A stretch of DNA of 64,000 bases from Micrasema longulum. Its lineage: Eukaryota; Arthropoda; Insecta; Trichoptera; Brachycentridae. The DNA lies in assembly GCA_022494885.1 (NCBI GenBank), contig JAGVSM010004985.1, positions 310,001-374,000 of the forward strand, in the 5' to 3' direction. Below the pieces are notes generated by a model that had not been told where the DNA came from, did not search any database, and saw only the letters and a list, made by a program, of their open reading frames with translations. Positions 41,616 through 51,627 of this stretch are shown here, in pieces. Made by a program: the position numbers and the translations under genes. Each line of letters begins with the position of its first letter. The stretch's first letter is position 1.

Positions 41616-41770
41616 AAGGAGAGAGAGAGCAAAATCCAACTGAACCGAAGCAGACCAAGGACACGCAGATTCTCGCGAGCCTCGATCGCGCGGACGTCGT
41701 GCAGTTCCGGCGTGTCTTGCGCAGTGCTGCTAGAAGCAAAAATACGGTGAAAGTGCGTGCCCATACTATA
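41616..41770. other. CpG-rich island, possible promoter or 5' exon
   Basis: About 150 bases are strikingly rich in CpG (TCTCGCGAGCCTCGATCGCG, CGGACGTCGTGCAGTTCCGG), preceded by a GAGAGAGAG run. GGTGAAAGT at 41746 could be a weak donor. A minus-strand frame across it (MGTHFHRIFASSSTAQDTPE start) has no known domain. Such islands in an otherwise AT-rich insect sequence can mark a promoter or untranslated first exon, but a transposon piece is possible. Confidence 0.3.
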
Positions 41771-41892
41771 ATGTCGTATTAGAAGATGCTTAAAGTCGAG
41801 ATATTGTAAAATTCGGGTATTTACTGTTATAAAATACTGATTATAAATTTATTTTCTGTAGTTTATTTTAAAAAAATCATATGATTTAGGTT

Positions 41893-42015
41893 ATTTATAA
41901 CAAAATACGACTTCATATTTTTTTGTAAATAAGAGAGATATATCAAGTCTAGTATTTTATGAAAATTGACTCAAAGCGATATTTGATGCCGATACATGTG
42001 ACATTATTGTCATAT
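41893..42015 (+). repeat. Repeat family K, copy 1
   Basis: Matches 44717-44812 in the same orientation: AAAATACGACTTCAT, AATAAGAGAGAT.TATCAAG and GTGACAT. About 2.8 kb separates the two. Class unknown. Confidence 0.5.
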
Positions 42016-42161
42016 TTATATCGAAGAGAACGAATTAAATAGGTTATTAAAGGCACGAATCAAAAGCCTTCTATTTTATGGAAATTGGGTAACAACTACA
42101 AGGTTCTCATACATCACGAAGGCGTATATTTCCATGTATTTGTGCAATTATGATATTGTAT

Positions 42162-42431
42162 GTCGACCTCGTGGTGTAATGGTCAACGCGTTTGCGTACC
42201 ATGCAAGAGGTCTCGGGTTCGATTCCTGACATAGTCAATATTAAATACTTATTTTAGTGGGTGTTTTTACATTAGAATATTTTGTATAGTCGCTGTACTG
42301 GTACATGAAGCGTAAGACTGATCATCTTACTCACCTTAATATAATAAAAATGATCAAGATAGCTGCGATTGGTGTACCAATGTAGTGCTCTATTCACCAT
42401 TAACTGCGGAAGGGGAATGATGATGATAATT
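42162..42431 (+). mobile_element. SINE family A, full length
   Basis: From GTCGACCTCGTGGTGTAATG to GGGGAATGATGATGATAAT. Box B (GGGTTCGATTCC) is the best-preserved of the family copies. Includes TGTACTGGTACATGAAGCGT and GGTGTACCAATGTAGTG. Confidence 0.9.
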
Positions 42432-42527
42432 ATATTGTAAAAAGGTTTTTTTTTTCCATGTTGATCATCGTTTTATATTTTTAATTATTTCCATGTTTGC
42501 CAATTTATCATCACCTCACGGTGATTT

Positions 42528-42725
42528 TAAAATTACTCCACCTGTGACGTCACAAGTTCTTTGCGATGAGTTCTTGATTGGTTAGTTGGCTTCCCGGTAA
42601 CCGGGAATGTATCATAACACTGTCATTAGTTGGTTTTAGAGAACTAGTGACGACGTTCAAAGTAGTTCATTTTTATCAAAATCATTTTTATGAATTTTAT
42701 CATACGTTTTAGAAAAACATCTTAA
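42528..42725 (-). repeat. Repeat family H copy
   Basis: The longest clear copy: AAATTACTCCACCTGTGACG, GATTGGTTAGTTGGCTTCCC, GGTAACCGGGAATGT, GTCATTAGTTGGTTTTAGAG and GACGTTCAAAGTAGTTC. No ORF. Confidence 0.65.
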
Positions 42726-43261
42726 TAAAATTATGTTTCGTGAAGACAAGATGAGTCTTGCTCTTCAGATGCTAATACGGAGCTGTTATATCACTTAATA
42801 TCATATGCCAACGAATGTATATCACACTTTAGTAGTGCCATGGACCCTCGGATCAGAAATCTGGGGTCTAAAACGCCATCTATTACATTTTTCACGTTTT
42901 TCAGTTACATTTACTTTTTTCTCTACGGTTATTAAATTTTTCTGTTTACAAAACTATAAATCAATATAATACGTGCAGATTTAAGTCATTTGGAAAATTA
43001 TTTTTTAAATTATTCAATACAAATCGCCCTGTGGATTATCGAATCCCATTCAGAAAATCCATTTCCTTAAGATAAAAGAAAACATGTAACTTCTTCAATC
43101 GTTATTTGGGGGTTGTTTGAAGAGTTCGCAGATAATATGATAACAAAATATTTAAAATGTCTTAAGTATTCCGTAAAAAAATATGAGAAAGTATAAATCT
43201 TAACGGATTTGACTTATGATTTTATTAAACGTATATTATTAACAACGACGGACATATAAAC

Positions 43262-43345
43262 CAATATTTATTTGCGTCGTTATGGTTTACTAAAATATTT
43301 TTTATTTTGAAACCAATCTCAGCTTGTAAATAACTGAGCTTAAAA
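43262..43345 (-). mobile_element. SINE family D, 3' fragment
   Basis: Minus strand: TTTACAAGCTGAGATTGG and the tail ATAACGACGCAAATAAATAT, corresponding to the end of the family body. Confidence 0.5.
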
Positions 43346-43439
43346 ATAGGAATTACGACTATGCTGCATTAGAGCGGTATTTAAACATTGCTTCTCTGAT
43401 CAGTGCGTCTAAAGTTTGCGTTACAATCAACTGTTTTAT

Positions 43440-43736
43440 TTTATTTTATAAAGGTTTTAATTTAACTGCAGATTTTGTTTTTAAATGTCTTTAATATATT
43501 GAGTTTTTCTACTGACATTTCTTGGTGGAACTGCATTGAACATTGATTTCAACTTGGGTACATTATATTGCTCAGTTAAGATTTTGAACGTGTCAATCCA
43601 GTCACCACGCTGCCTCGGTTCTTCCAGTGAACTTAACCCGAACTCCCTTAAGCGGTTGTCATATGATTTATTTCTTGGAGAAACTACTATTTCAGTTGCT
43701 TTTCTCTGGATTTTCTCCAACAAATCTGTCTTTTAA
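43440..43736 (-). pseudogene. CR1/L2-like RT C-terminal fragment
   Basis: An open minus-strand frame begins MLEKIQRKATEIVVSPRNKS, then YDNRLREFGLSSLEEPRQRG and DWIDTFKIL. LE.IQR.AT..V...RN.SY..RL...GL.SLE.RR.RGD.I..FKIL is a highly characteristic C-terminal sentence of CR1/L2-like non-LTR RTs. Pro stands in EEPRQRG where Arg is usual. It ends at 43481. It points away from the next LINE tail at 43797. Confidence 0.8.
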
Positions 43737-43796
43737 GCATTATTTTTTATTTTTTTATTTCTAGAATCCTGCTATAACAAAATAGTAATTTTCTGC

Positions 43797-44165
43797 TCGA
43801 ATTACTTTGGCTAAGAGAAATATATTTTTTGTGGCCCCAAAAGTGTTCAATGTCCTGGATGAACATATAAAGCTCTCCAAAACGAAAGCCTTTTTCAGAA
43901 GAAGTGTAAAAGTTTGGAAATTGTCTAAGGGAATAGACCATTACAGGAGACTGCTGCGAGACATTGCATATATTTATATATGGTACTATTAAGCCTGTTG
44001 TCCTTATGTTTATTGATTTTTTTTTTTGTAATTTAATAATATATATGCTTTTAAATTTTATTTTGTTGTATCCAAACTCAACACAGGGCTCTTGCGCTCA
44101 TGTAGTTAGCGATACGTCATTATTTTTTGTAGTATGTACCTTCATATGAATAAATAAATAAATAT
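43797..44165 (+). mobile_element. LINE 3' end, same family as 33250-33935
   Basis: The frame reads LAKRNIFFVAPKVFNVLDEH, then IKLSKTKAFFRRSVKVWKL, ending near 43990. The UTR is CCAAACTCAACACAGGGCTC with an AATAAATAAATA tail at 44150. Strongly 5'-truncated. Confidence 0.75.
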
Positions 44166-44716
44166 TTAAATCTAGGTCGTTCTAAGGATAAGTTAGACTG
44201 CTCTCGGTAAGGTCAAGTACATTTTTGGAAGTCACAATATGCTTAACTCTTAAAAGACTGTGGTAAATAATCCCTTTGCGCGCTGTGATGTAGCATCGTG
44301 TTACCACAAGCAAAAAACGAAATATTTTAAAGCTCAGACATTTGAAAAAAAAAACATGAAGACATGCTTTTTAATAATTATTTTTCCATAATATATAAAA
44401 ATAAACATAGAATTTAGCCGTGTTATAGCGAAATAAATAAAAACCATAAATACGCTGCACATATTACGAGCGTGCGTCCCCCATCACTGTAGCAAACCGA
44501 CTGAATCTGTTTTACATAACACCCGTCACAGAACAGCGTCTCTGTATCCCTTATTATGAGTTCTATTCTCGTGCTCTATCTTACACAGAAGTGTTGTTGA
44601 ATTAGCGGACATTCATTTTTCGCGTAGCATGGATAAATATTGTTTGTATTAACATCCAGCATAGTTAAACAAATTTTACTTTCCAAACCCGGTGTAAAAA
44701 TATCAATTTGAAGATT

Positions 44717-44812
44717 TAAAAAAATACGACTTCATTTTTTAAGAAAATAAGAGAGATCTATCAAGCCTTGTATCCTATGTCGACTAGTGTGACATCACAG
44801 CCACAAGAGTTA
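44717..44812 (+). repeat. Repeat family K, copy 2
   Basis: Direct repeat of 41893-42015, shorter and diverged. Confidence 0.5.
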
Positions 44813-44869
44813 AAAAAGTCAAATCTGTGAATTGTGTATATTATCAGTGACGACATACTGCCATGTCTG

Positions 44870-45135
44870 TGACAAAAAAAGTATCCAGAAGCTGAAATGC
44901 ATGCAACGATTTATGAAAAGATGTTTGGTATATGTCTAATAGACAAAATGAGAAATTAAGCGCTGAACTGGAGTTGTCGATAACTTGGATTGATCACCAA
45001 AATTAAAATAGCAGTAGGCGGAACCTTTGATGAGAAAATTACGACAGGTGGACACCCAGAATAATAAAGTGAAGACTATGGGCAAACAAAAGAGGGGTTG
45101 GAAGCACTGGCGGCTCCTGACCGAAAACATGGGCA
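44870..45135 (+). pseudogene. RTE-like RT C-terminus, part 1
   Basis: Degraded frames read KLKCMQRFMKRCLVYV, then QNEKLSAELELS, and a segment with TGGACACCCAGAATAATAAA, then KRGVGST. These correspond to the '.QRAMER.MLGV...DR.RNE.IR..T...D......KW.WAGH..R...RW' sentence and the 'GKRSVGRPPTRW' motif of RTE-type LINEs. Many stops. It breaks off at about 45135, and the missing end of the ORF is found at 45850-45976. Confidence 0.55.
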
Positions 45136-45849
45136 GTGAATTTCTTTACATTTTGTTAACTTGTATATTAAGTTTAATAATATTGTAACAATATGACAGG
45201 TCTGACGTGAATAACTGGCAATAGTATGACAGCCCATGCATCGGAACCAGAAACGCTAGATTCGCCTAACATTAAACGCATATAATAGGATACTAAATAA
45301 ACTAAATTCGTACTAATATCATGTCATTACGCATGTTTAAAGTGACATTGCAAACGACCTTTGAACTTCAAATCTGCACATGCGTTCGCAATGCCCGGAG
45401 TATGTATATTATCTTATCCCTCTAACGCACGATTCACCGGTATAAAGCGTTGTCTATCTCGCCCAAATGACGATCTTAGGAAAAATCACATATTTCATGT
45501 CATTACGCATGTTTAAAGTGACATTGCAAACGACCTTTGAACTTCAAATCTGCACATGCGTTCGCAATGCCCGGAGTATGTATATTATCTTATCCCTCTA
45601 ACGCACGATTCACCGGTATAAAGCGTTGTCTATCTCGCCCAAATGACGATCTTAGGAAAAATCACATATTTCATGAAAATTTAGGGTACAGAATTGTGCA
45701 AAACAGAACATGCACAGGGACGATTGCGCATGCGCATTGCAACGAAGTCCTGTTTCTTTGTACCTATAAAATATTTTTACTATCAACAAAATTACTAATT
45801 TATTTCCACATATTTTTTACTTTGCAGTGCACTGCATTTGCACAATGCA
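45136..45849. mobile_element. Insertion splitting the RTE-like ORF
   Basis: About 715 bp lie between the two halves of the RTE C-terminus and are absent from the expected protein. They contain the perfect 176 bp tandem duplication (45321-45672) and GC-richer blocks (GGACGATTGCGCATGCGCAT). A 106-codon frame at 45537-45857 runs through the second repeat unit but is unrecognised. No clear terminal inverted repeats were found by eye. Confidence 0.4.
45321..45672 (+). repeat. Perfect 176 bp tandem duplication
   Basis: 45321-45496 and 45497-45672 are identical base for base, from ATGTCATTACGCATGTTTAA to GGAAAAATCACATATTTC. The third occurrence breaks off after ATG. The absence of any difference in a region where other repeats are heavily diverged means a very recent event, or an assembly artefact. 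Confidence 0.9.
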
Positions 45850-45976
45850 CATACTAAGGAACCGCCTCTGGTTGGAAGGCTATAAAAAAGTTAGGCCGGA
45901 TAAAAAAGCGGAAGACAGAGAGCATTGGAAACGCATGGAAGTGGCCTATATCCAACAGTGGATAGAGCAAGGCTAA
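45850..45976 (+). pseudogene. RTE-like RT C-terminus, part 2
   Basis: The frame reads KAEDREHWKRMEVAYIQQWI then EQG and a stop at 45976. This is the terminal 'DR..W..LEEAYVQQW' motif of RTE-type ORF2 and completes the fragment at 44870-45135. Confidence 0.65.
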
Positions 45977-46974
45977 AGAAGAGAAAAATGTTCTTAGTAA
46001 TAACGACAACATTGGATTTTAATTGAAACAGCAGCTTATACCAAACCAACTGCTTTTATTTTCTGACTTTAAATAATGAAAAATAAAACTCTATTTTTTT
46101 TGTCGAAAAAGATAAAAACTTTTCAAATAATCCTCGTATTAGAACACACAATGTCTTACTTAAGTACTACAAGGAAATGTTCAGAAGAAAATTGAAAAAC
46201 GGACACCTTGGTTAAAGGGTGGGTGGAAAAGTAAGTTCAAATGCCGACAACATCTAAGGAAATAGAGAAAGTGTATAAATGGTACAGTTTTCACTGTTGG
46301 CAAGAGTCCAATGAATATATCATATAATGAATAAATATAACATGTACTATACTATATCTTTATTCATACAAAATATCTCATACTTAAAATCATTCTTATT
46401 AGTTTCACAAGTCAACAATTAAAATAATGTGTGTAAACATAGGCAGAATAGCAAATGTTTCACAGCACGTAAGGTGATTTTTTATGCAGGTTCAGCAAAA
46501 ATGAACCATCTCGTTAGTTTCGATATATTTTTATTTTTGTCACATAATGTTTTTTGCATTCATTTAACGGTAAAAAAAAAAAAATGTAGGTTTATTTTTA
46601 ATCAAATATATTTTAAAACATCCTGTGATGGTTAATCAGGAATGCAAAACATAATCTTCTATATTTCCTTTTGAGAATCCGGTTAAACACAGCCGCGCCT
46701 CGAGTCTGTAATCAGACTGTATACTTAGGATTACTCCACTTCCTGGAATACCTCTACACTCGTAGGCAGCTACTACACGGCCTCTACCTAGGAATGCTTT
46801 ATAAGATGGTTCTATTTCCTCAAACAAGTTACCCTTAGAGGATATTACAGAACCCAGCCAGGCAGGATATGCAAATAAGGAATTTCTGCATTTTACTGCG
46901 TGTTTGTGAACATTTCGTTCGCTGTTTTTAGTAGAACACCTTTAAAGGTAACTATTTACCTGCACATATTTTTT

Positions 46975-47253
46975 AATACATTGACGGTTCCTACGTATAC
47001 TGTCGAATCTGCATTTTGCGAGGTCAACAAAAGTGCAAAAACAAAGCTTGATATATTATTTTAGAAGCTATTAGATAATATATGTCTCTGATAGCTTCTT
47101 AAACTGTATGTCAAACATGTGTCTATTAAAATACGATGTTCTGCAATTCTACAGTATCTGCCTGGTTCATAAAAAATAAAAAGATTTTTTTGCCTTTCTG
47201 TAAACCTCGCAAAATGCAGATTCGATATTATACGCAGGGACCGTCAATAAATT
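46975..47253. mobile_element. Hairpin MITE, 279 bp, with an internal nested hairpin
   Basis: Arms of about 48 bp: AATACATTGACGGTTCCTAC then GTCGAATCTGCATTTTGCGA on the left; reverse complement of the right: AATTTATTGACGGTCCCTGC then TCGAATCTGCATTTTGCGAG. The middle holds a second inverted pair (AGAAGCTATTAGA / TCTCTGATAGCTTCT, about 47063-47101). No frame. No other copy is present in the window. Confidence 0.7.
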
Positions 47254-47289
47254 GAGAGTGTTCTTAATATTATTTTATGTGCCCAGGCT

Positions 47290-47470
47290 TATATAAAAAC
47301 GATGTTTTTGTGAAACAAAACCAGAACTTGAATGTTTTTGACTTACTATCAGGTAAAAAATAAGCGTATTCATTTACCATACTTGAGGTCCAGGGTTCGA
47401 TTTCTAGGAAGGTCGACATAAAATATTGATTCAAAATTGGTTTTATTCTGCAGTAATCAATTTCATATAA
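47290..47470 (+). mobile_element. SINE family B, diverged copy
   Basis: Contains TTACCATACTTGAGGTCCAG and a box B-like GGGTTCGATTTC, then GACATAAAATATTGATTC and TTCTGCAGTAATCAA in the same order as the other B copies. Box A is not recognisable. Confidence 0.5.
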
Positions 47471-47509
47471 ATTTAACAACATCAATTATAATTATTTATT
47501 TTGGGCGAG

Positions 47510-47625
47510 TAATGGCTAACACGTTAGCTTCTATCAAAGAGAGTTCCGGGTTTGATTCCCTGTAAGATTACAAAAATCAAATATGATTGGATTCAAGCCT
47601 GGATGTTTTGAGCTGTAATTCTTTT
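47510..47625 (+). mobile_element. SINE family C, diverged copy
   Basis: AGTAATGGCTAACACG (box A-like), GAGTTCCGGGTTTGATTCCC (extended box B), TTCAAGCCTGGATGTTTTGA and GCTGTAATTC follow the family order; the 3' part is missing. Confidence 0.6.
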
Positions 47626-47631
47626 ATTACA

Positions 47632-48000
47632 TATTTTTACAGAACCACTTGCCGACTTTTATATTTCTTTTATATTTATTTTTATATTTCTGGTAGACAC
47701 CAGTTTTGAGACATGCCCGTCTCCTCGTCAGGACACCAATACTTACTTGCATCCTCTCCCTCTTTTTTCAACTATTTCTCCCACAACATCAAATATTTTC
47801 ATAATCTAATGAGTGCATATGTAAGGGTTGCCTACTAAAATCATGACATGTCGTTTTTTTTGTGCAACAACCATGGCCAAGGTGTATAGTGGGTTTTGCA
47901 TGTTGGTTGTATTGGTGTCCTGATGAAGAGACGGATACGTCTTGAAACCGGTAGATATAGAAACGTCGGTAAGTGGTTATGCACAAATATTTAATAATAT
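47632..48000. mobile_element. Penelope-like inverted terminal-repeat pair with hammerhead-like cores
   Basis: The right arm (47908-48000, plus) reads TTGGTGTCCTGATGAAGAGA, CGGATACGTCTTGAAACCGG, then GTCGGTAAGTGGTTATGC. The left arm (47632-47752, minus) reads TTGGTGTCCTGACGAGGAGA, CGGGCATGTCTCAAAACTGG, then GTCGGCAAGTGGTTCTG. The plus arm has the hammerhead core CTGATGA (47920-47926), an AGACG/CGTCT stem with a GATA loop, and GAAAC (47944-47948). The minus arm has CTGACGA, a GAGAC/GTCTC stem and AAAAC. Inverted or partial terminal repeats with hammerhead motifs are typical of Penelope-like elements. No RT or nuclease lies between them. Confidence 0.6.
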
Positions 48001-49816
48001 TTACTAAAATTTTTGACCACAAAATTAATGCTTGAAATATTAAAAATAAATAATTTTTAGGGTTTTTTGAACCATCAGTGAATGAACGTGATCATAAGAA
48101 TGTGTTTTTTATGTGATTTTTTTACAATACTATTCTAGCCACGTAATGTCCAAGTGCTGGGAGTGGTTTATTAATCTTAATTCTAAGAAACTGCGAGCTA
48201 ACTGTCACTAAGATAGTTATTAATAACTCTGTTTTTCTCGAAGTCTTGACAAGCCTTAATTAAGTGATATTTCCGCCTAAATATCCTTTGCACCTCAGAC
48301 AATATGAACCAAAAGTAAATTATTACATAAAGAATGGCTTTTCTCGTGTATTTCATTGGCAATAGTTCTAGATAACTATTTGTTACTATTGTTAAAAAAA
48401 AAAAAACTTATTTATTAGTGTTTTTTTTTCTTTCGTTTCTTTTCTTCAATTTATTAATAAGTACAAAATATTTTTATTCATCAATTTTTTTTTCATCATC
48501 ATATGTTTTTATATATAAATATATACTATTTACCTAAGTATTAGTTCCAAATAATAATACAAATAATTTTTTTATTTTTTATTTCATGTTATTCAAAATT
48601 ATTTTCTTAGTTTTTTTCAACTGGTTCAAAGTATTTCTAATACCGAATTATCATTTTTTATCGATAACTCTATAATAGGTAATATTTTATTGTTTTATAT
48701 AGTTTATCTTTTTTAGACTTTCTTAATTTGTTAACAAATAATATTGTTTTAAATGCTCTGTATTACTTAAATTATGCTTACATGTATGTATATTTAATTG
48801 TATTTGTAACTAATATGTAAAAGGTACTTAGTGCCGTTTACTTCAATAAAATAAAAATTAAATTAAGACTAAATAAAAATAGAGTAAAAAATATATGATT
48901 TGCGTCATTATTTTTACCCGCATTTAATGGTACACATGAGCCCGCATTGATAAAGGTTAACAGTTAAGGGTTTTGCGGAATATCTCAATAATTTGATTGC
49001 AGTCAAAGGAAAAATTAAGATTTGTTAATTTCAAACTTACATAGCATGCTTGTTGAATAAATTTACATTCCTTGGTAGATCGAAAAAAGATAACAGTTCT
49101 ATATTTATAAATATGATTTATAAAATAATTCACTTCGAATCTGACTGTTGTATATAACTCCTGGAATATTCATGTTTAATATTATTTCCCCTTTTCTTCC
49201 TAAACAAATCATTTTTTTTAAATTTCATATCCTTAGTAGAATAATACTGATTTAATTTTATAATTTGTTTGTTGTAAAAAAAATGTAATCAAGAAAATAC
49301 ATAATTTTGAAAAAAATGTTAGCCTAAGTAGTGTTTTGTCATTGACGATTGATATATTATTTACTCGTATGACACCATGCGTGGTTTGTCCATAGATTGG
49401 ATGGAATTAAAGGTTCCCTTATAATTTAAATTCTGTACAATCAGACCCCAGTTTTTATACATAACATAATAATGTTAACATATTTGTTAATTTTATCTTA
49501 AAAACCCTATATAAAAAACAGCCGCATGCTAAGCATACATGAAATGCCCCTAGAATGAGCATGCATTTATCTAGATTATAAACCCTACGGTAATTTCATA
49601 AGACAAAGTTATTTATTGGTTTGTTTAAGCAAAAGTTTTTTTTATTAAACTTTTTTTGTTAAAAACAAATAATATCTGAAAAACAAAAGTCGTAATTAAG
49701 TACATTTAAATAAAAAAATAATACAAAAAATAGCCGAGGGCCCAGTTGAACCAGAAAAAATCAGTTTAACAAAACTTTTTCGTTAAAATCAGCAAACAAG
49801 AATGTTTTATCAAAAA
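48001..49816. other. Unannotated AT-rich stretch
   Basis: Only a 50-base family-A SINE tail (48904-48952, minus; CCCGCATTTAATGGTACACA) was recognised. The rest is very A+T-rich, with poly-T runs around 48420-48600. Confidence 0.4.
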
Positions 49817-50100
49817 TGTTTTGAGTTTGTCCAAATGTTTGTAGATATGCTGGATTCCCTCCTTTGGTAGTTAATAAAATTTGATTTTTTTGCAAAAGTC
49901 AACTGATGGAAGAGTAAGTGAAATTTCGATATTTAAACAAAGGTAGAATGGTAAATGTTACACACTGTGTAAAATGGCCAAAACCAGCCAAAGACAGGTC
50001 ATAAGCTCTGTAAATGCCCAGATTTCCGTCATCTTTTCTCAAAAATGTTTTTCGTTTCTGTTGCAACAAATTTAAAATGTTGTTTTACCGTACTTTTCCA
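49817..50100. repeat. Foldback family E, palindromic composite
   Basis: Begins in plus orientation (GTTTGTCCAAATGTTTGTAG then ATATGCTGGATTCCCTCC). After about 70 bases it continues in minus orientation (GGTAGAATGGTAAATGTTAC, AAATGGCC, GTAAATGCCCAGATTTCCGT, CGTTTCTGTTGCAACAAATT). It is a collapsed foldback with most of one arm deleted. Confidence 0.6.
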
Positions 50101-50407
50101 ACTAACCCGTTTTGTCAATTTTGACGAAAGCGGAGCCATAACTTTTTTCAAATTACCCTTTTTTGACTAATTTGTTCTAAGCCAAGGATGCGAGTACAAT
50201 TAATGGAATCAAGATAAATACAGCGTTTATTTGATTTTATATCATAACTAAATTAATATTGTTTGGTAGTACACTGTTACAGTTCATCAGGTATTTAGTT
50301 ACTCAACTGAATGATCCATAATCACTGATCTGTTAATTTTCTCAGGGTTTGGCTGTAAGAGATGATTGAATTTCAAATAACAATGTTTGATTATGTCCAA
50401 ATGCTTG

Positions 50408-50452
50408 CAGACTGGCTGGATCTCCTCCCTAGGGGGAGATCCAGCCAGTCTG
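50408..50452. repeat. 45 bp near-perfect palindrome
   Basis: CAGACTGGCTGGATCTCC and its exact reverse complement flank T plus CCCTAGGG, itself a palindrome. Twenty-two of the 22 possible pairs match, with one unpaired T. In the other family-E copies the sequence after CTCCCTAGGG is AGTTGTT or AGTTATT, so the second half here is a duplication of the first in inverted orientation. Confidence 0.85.
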
Positions 50453-50784
50453 TCATATTTAAATTTATTTCAACAGAGAGGGAAAACATTTTTGAGAAGG
50501 GAATATGGAAGTCTAGGCATTTTGCATACTATAAAACTATGGAACCTTACTTTATGTTTCCTAAATAAAAGAAAAAAATATCTCTTTTTCTTATTTCTGT
50601 TTACAGGATATCATGCTTTACAAATAAAAATGTAGTTATTGTAGATATTATTTTTATTTCATCAAAAAAATACACCTTTTATTTTATAAATTATTGTGTT
50701 ATGTATTTTTAAAAATTATTTGAGTATGATATTAATAACAATAATTACAGAATAAGAAACATTTTTTTTTTTTTAAACAAGATA

Positions 50785-50885
50785 TCGGCACATCAATATG
50801 GTAAACGTTAACTCAAACATTCGGAAAATCATCAAGGAGTTTCCCACTCAAATCCCTCCTACTAAGGAAAATTCAGTCCTTAACT
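50785..50885 (-). pseudogene. LINE 3' fragment inside the foldback element
   Basis: Its reverse complement matches 33650-33745: AATTCTCCTTAGTGGGAGGG equivalent, ATTTGAGT, ACTCCTTGATGATTTTCC and GTTGATGTG. It is the region just after the RT stop of that LINE family. Confidence 0.6.
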
Positions 50886-51627
50886 CTTCTCTTGAAAATG
50901 GTTTTTGTCCTTGAGTAATTAAAAGGTCTTAATAATTTGCAAAGGCAACTTTACTCATAAAACTACTAAACAGTGTGTTTAATCTGAATCTGAATTATGC
51001 TATTTATATAAATTATTAAATAATAAAGTAGAGTCTTTTAACCTACTCTCCAAAATTCGCGTGACAGGAAATAAGTATTTATTACATCTGCCAGTCTGTA
51101 GTACAACACTCTTTCTTCTATCGTTCTTGCTCTAACTGTAATGCTTTTTTTTCATCAATTGATATATTTAACACGCCCTTGATTTATTTAAAAATAAATT
51201 AAGACTGATTCTTTCTGGCTGCGATACGATCCCACTTGCGATTTAATGATGCTCACACTTACACACTTACACACACCTGAACACTTACTCCCAAATACAC
51301 ACAAATACACCTATACACTTACTCTCATACAAATACACATAAACACACCCTTTTGTTGTACAACAATTTAATATGTATGATTTTTAAATTTCTTTCAACA
51401 GAGAGGGAAAACATTTTAGAGAAGGGAATATGGAAGTCTAGGCATTTACAGGGATTATGACCTGTCATTCAGCCAATGACAGATCATAAGCCCTGTAAAT
51501 GCTTAGACTTACATATTCCCTTCTTGAAAATGTTTTCCCTCTCTGTTGAAATAAATTTAAATATGAACAACTCCCTAGGGAGGAAATCCAGCCAGTCTGC
51601 AAGCATTTGGACATAATCAAACATTGT

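Larger units (their letters stand above)
50380..51627. mobile_element. Foldback element of family E, 1.25 kb with long inverted ends
   Basis: The outer ends are inverted copies: ACAATGTTTGATTATGTCCA, then AATGCTTGCAGACTGGCTGG, then ..TCCTCCCTAGGG at 50380, and the same reverse complemented ending at 51627. Each arm is about 150 bases (through CAACAGAGAGGGAAAACATT). The right side also holds a nearly perfect inner foldback: 51390-51465 pairs with 51470-51545 across a ~10 base loop. The interior carries a LINE fragment (50785-50885) and a CACTTACAC-rich tract (51248-51352), so foreign DNA is captured between the arms, as in foldback-type transposons. No transposase is visible. Confidence 0.7.

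Noticed and set aside
43440..44165. One intact LINE spanning the two RT pieces
   Set aside because: The pieces are on opposite strands, both are C-terminal, and they belong to different families, so they are two insertions.
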